A model generated the notes under the pieces. That model saw only the letters and a program-made list of their open reading frames with translations. It searched no databases and was not told the origin of the DNA. The position numbers were made by a program, and so were the translations under genes. Shown one piece after another: positions 5,657 through 7,477 of a DNA stretch of 7,477 nt (the stretch's first letter is position 1; the number at the start of each line of letters is the position of its first letter). Origin of the DNA: Humisphaera sp. (GTDB lineage Bacteria > Planctomycetota > Phycisphaerae > Tepidisphaerales > Tepidisphaeraceae); assembly GCA_025351525.1 (NCBI GenBank), contig JANXVV010000334.1, positions 1 to 7,477 of the forward strand, in the 5' to 3' direction.

Positions 5657-5660
5657 GAGG
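5657..5660 (+). promoter_or_regulatory. Ribosome-binding site of the transporter
   Basis: GAGG, eight bases before the ATG at 5669. It supports this start rather than an in-frame TTG at 5591, which would add 26 Arg- and Ser-containing residues with no family resemblance. Confidence 0.65.
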
Positions 5661-5668
5661 AAAAGCGT

Positions 5669-7306
5669 ATGGCCAGTGCATCCCCAAGCCTCATCCAACC
5701 GGTCGATTCCGGGCAACCCGTCAGCAGCGGTGATAAGTGGACCTTCTGGACGTGTTGGATCTGTCTGATTGCCACGGCATTCGGATTTGTCACCCGCTTC
5801 TCATTGCTCAATGAATGGGGCGTTCAATTCGGGCTGAATAAAGTCCAGTTGGGTGAAATTGGTGGTGTGGGCGTCTGGCCCTTCGCAGTCAGCATCATCC
5901 TGTTCAGCCTGGTGATCGACAAAATCGGTTACGGCAAGGCGCTGGGCTTTGCATTCTGCTGCCATGTGGCCTATGGCGTGATCGTCATTTGCGCCCCCTT
6001 GATGCTTGCGGCAAAAGGCGCAACGCCTGACCTGGTCGCTGCCGGTCAGCGTAAAGCGTACTGGATGCTTTACATCGGCAGCCTGATCTTCGGACTTGGC
6101 AACGGAACCGTCGAAGCGGTCATCAATCCCGTGGTGGCCACGATGTTCCCGACGCAGAAGACCAAATGGCTTAATATCCTGCACGCCGGGTGGCCGGGTG
6201 GATTGGTGCTTGCGGGACTGATGACCATCGCGCTGGGTTCGGCGGATTGGCGTCTGAAGATCGGTTTGATCTTCCTTCCGGCCGCTGTCTACGGCGTGAT
6301 GATGTTGCGGGCGAAGTTCCCCGTCAACGAACGCGTCGCCGCCGGAGGGTCGTATCGCGGCATGCTTCAGGAGTTCGGAATCCTGGCCTCGATCGTCGTC
6401 GCCGCCTTGATCGTGCGACAGTTCGGCGAAGTATTCGGTTGGGGCGGGGGTCTTCAGATCGGCATCGGTGCGGCGCTCGTGATCGCCTTCGGTTCTTATG
6501 TCCGTTCCGCGGGCCGCATCATTTTGTTTGTGCTCATGCTCATCATGCTTCCTCTGGCCACCACTGAAATCGGCACGGATGGTTGGATCACCAGCCTGAT
6601 GGAACCGGTGATGACCCGCGCCCATCTTCACCCGGCCTGGGTGTTGGTCTACACCTCGTTCATCATGCTTGTTCTGCGGTTCTATGCGGGCGCGATCGTT
6701 CACCGCATCTCACCGCTCGGCCTCCTGGCGGTCAGCGCAGTCGTTGCGGCCTGTGGTCTGTTCTTCCTGTCGGCCGCGACTGGAATCATGATCCTCGCCG
6801 CCGCCACGCTCTATGGTTTCGGCAAGACCTTCTTCTGGCCGACCATGCTTGGTGTCGTCTCCGAACAATGCCCCAAGGGCGGTGCCCTGACCCTCAACGC
6901 GGTCGGTGGCGTTGGCATGCTAGCCGTCGGTGTCCTTGGATTCCCCTTTATTGGCCTGCTTCAGGACACGGCCACTTCCAAGCATCTGAAAGCCGACCAA
7001 AACGCTTTGTACAATGTCGTTTCGGTGCAGAAGGAAGGCATCCTCGGTAAGTACGAGGCCGTTGACCCCGAAAAGGCCGCACTGCTCCCGGCAGCCGATC
7101 AAAAGAAAATCACCGACATCTCGGAGAACGCCCAGAAGGGTGCTTTGGCGACGATGGCGATCTTCCCCTGCATCATGTTCGTCTGCTATGTGTTGTTGAT
7201 CCTCTACTTCAAGAGCAAGGGCGGCTATCAAGCCGAGGTCTTGACAGGGCATGCCGCGAACGACGGTGAATTTACGGGTGGAGTCGCCGGTCCGGTCGAA
7301 GCCTGA
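5669..7306 (+). CDS. Major facilitator superfamily transporter, FHS (fucose permease)-like
   Basis: A 545-residue polytopic membrane protein, probably importing a sugar or similar small solute with protons. The segment GLGNGTVEAVINPVVATMFP (142-161) followed by LNILHAGWPGG (168-178) resembles helix 4-5 of FucP as I remember it (ETAANPF, then LNLAQTFNSFG). Glu149 would align with the FucP acidic residue that takes part in proton coupling. ATTEIGTDGWITSLM (297-311) looks like helix 7 of the same group. Hydrophobic segments lie near 25-45, 64-84, 91-113, 131-154, 168-190, 196-213, 235-252, 260-279, 283-300, 323-342, 349-371, 373-395, 405-431 and 491-514. That is about fourteen against the usual twelve. 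A polar loop of about 60 residues (432-490) precedes the last helix. The protein is longer than typical FHS members (about 430). It is monocistronic, flanked by its own terminator. The substrate cannot be named from the sequence. Confidence 0.85.
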   Translation: MASASPSLIQPVDSGQPVSSGDKWTFWTCWICLIATAFGFVTRFSLLNEWGVQFGLNKVQLGEIGGVGVWPFAVSIILFSLVIDKIGYGKALGFAFCCHVAYGVIVICAPLMLAAKGATPDLVAAGQRKAYWMLYIGSLIFGLGNGTVEAVINPVVATMFPTQKTKWLNILHAGWPGGLVLAGLMTIALGSADWRLKIGLIFLPAAVYGVMMLRAKFPVNERVAAGGSYRGMLQEFGILASIVVAALIVRQFGEVFGWGGGLQIGIGAALVIAFGSYVRSAGRIILFVLMLIMLPLATTEIGTDGWITSLMEPVMTRAHLHPAWVLVYTSFIMLVLRFYAGAIVHRISPLGLLAVSAVVAACGLFFLSAATGIMILAAATLYGFGKTFFWPTMLGVVSEQCPKGGALTLNAVGGVGMLAVGVLGFPFIGLLQDTATSKHLKADQNALYNVVSVQKEGILGKYEAVDPEKAALLPAADQKKITDISENAQKGALATMAIFPCIMFVCYVLLILYFKSKGGYQAEVLTGHAANDGEFTGGVAGPVEA

Positions 7307-7323
7307 AACGTGAGCTGATTCCG

Positions 7324-7368
7324 GAAATAAAGAACGCCCGGCGCATTGTGCCGGGCGTTCTTTATTTC
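7324..7368 (+). terminator. Long symmetrical intrinsic terminator after the transporter gene
   Basis: A perfect 19-bp stem (7324-7342 with 7350-7368) has a 7-nt loop. The base of the stem is A/T-rich on both sides (AAATAAAGAA and TTCTTTATTT), so it could stop transcription from either direction. It begins 17 bases after the TGA at 7304-7306. A gene converging from beyond the right edge is possible but not seen. Confidence 0.9.
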
Positions 7369-7451
7369 AGGTTTGGCGTGGCGATCGATCATTCAATGAA
7401 ACCAATTCGTCCCAATTCCCGCGCATCAGGTTAGCCGCGACGCGCAGCGGA

Positions 7452-7477
7452 GCGCGTTCTTGTCAACCAAAACGCGC
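7452..7477. repeat. Hairpin-forming sequence cut by the window edge
   Basis: GCGCGTT (7452-7458) pairs with AACGCGC (7471-7477). The stem continues inward with TTG/CAA after one bulged C, leaving a 5-nt loop. Just before it lies the GC-rich GCCGCGACGCGCAGCGGAG. It may be another intergenic repeat of the REP type; only part may be visible. Confidence 0.4.

Larger units (their letters stand above)
5428..5668. other. Divergent intergenic region between the repeat protein and the transporter
   Basis: This 241-bp region must hold promoters for both genes. A candidate plus-strand promoter lies at 5584-5612. No convincing minus-strand promoter was found. A 5-bp dyad CACCG-N8-CGGTG (5500-5517) is a weak operator candidate. 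Confidence 0.5.
7307..7477. other. Intergenic sequence at the right window edge
   Basis: No gene is supported. It contains the transporter terminator (7324-7368) and a GC-rich hairpin-forming stretch that reaches the window edge (7452-7477). Nothing else stands out. Confidence 0.5.

Noticed and set aside
5491..5811. A 106-codon open frame on the minus strand upstream of the repeat protein
   Set aside because: Nearly half overlaps the start of the transporter on the other strand, the rest covers the divergent promoter region, and the translation shows no family features.
5801..6703. A 300-codon open frame on the minus strand
   Set aside because: It is antisense to the transporter; its His/Asp/Arg/Gln-rich composition is what the complement of hydrophobic codons gives.

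Overview
The window is a stretch of bacterial chromosome, moderately GC-rich. It carries six type IV pilus / pseudopilin-type and secreted-protein genes on the minus strand and one sugar-transporter-like gene on the plus strand. Three things suggest a member of the Planctomycetota or a related PVC lineage: split PilM/PilN/PilO proteins with GspG- and GspH-like pseudopilins, a secreted Tyr-rich short-repeat protein, and intergenic palindromes with GGGCT-N3-AGCCC cores. This assignment is inference from family resemblance; no rRNA or marker gene is present.

Layout, read in the direction of transcription of the minus strand. A signal-peptide protein made of about ten 13-14 residue repeats (4774-5427) ends at an intrinsic terminator (4716-4745). 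A gene-free leader of almost 700 bp with several inverted repeats then precedes a GspG/PilA-like major pseudopilin (3615-4091), which has its own strong terminator (3551-3589). Next comes a roughly 280-bp block of nested inverted repeats (3253-3533). After it lies a tight four-gene operon: GspH/FimT-like minor pseudopilin (2549-3115), pilM (1254-2552), pilN (686-1261) and pilO (122-679). Its genes overlap by 4 and 8 bp or are separated by 6 bp, and three of the four start with TTG or GTG. The operon may continue past the left edge, since no T-tracted terminator is visible in 1-121.

On the plus strand, divergent from the repeat protein, is a 545-residue major facilitator transporter related to the fucose:H+ symporter (FHS) group (5669-7306). 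It ends at a long symmetrical terminator hairpin (7324-7368).

How the genes work together: PilM is an actin-like cytoplasmic protein that binds the N-terminal tail of PilN. PilN and PilO are single-pass inner-membrane proteins that pair through coiled coils and ferredoxin-like domains. Together they form the alignment subcomplex linking the inner-membrane motor to the outer-membrane secretin. The two pseudopilins would supply a major and a minor fibre subunit. The assembly ATPase, platform protein, prepilin peptidase and secretin are not in this window. I see no clear sign of a wholly new system. The least explained items are the repeat protein, the structured leader of the pilin gene, the nested inverted-repeat block and the additional segments in the transporter.
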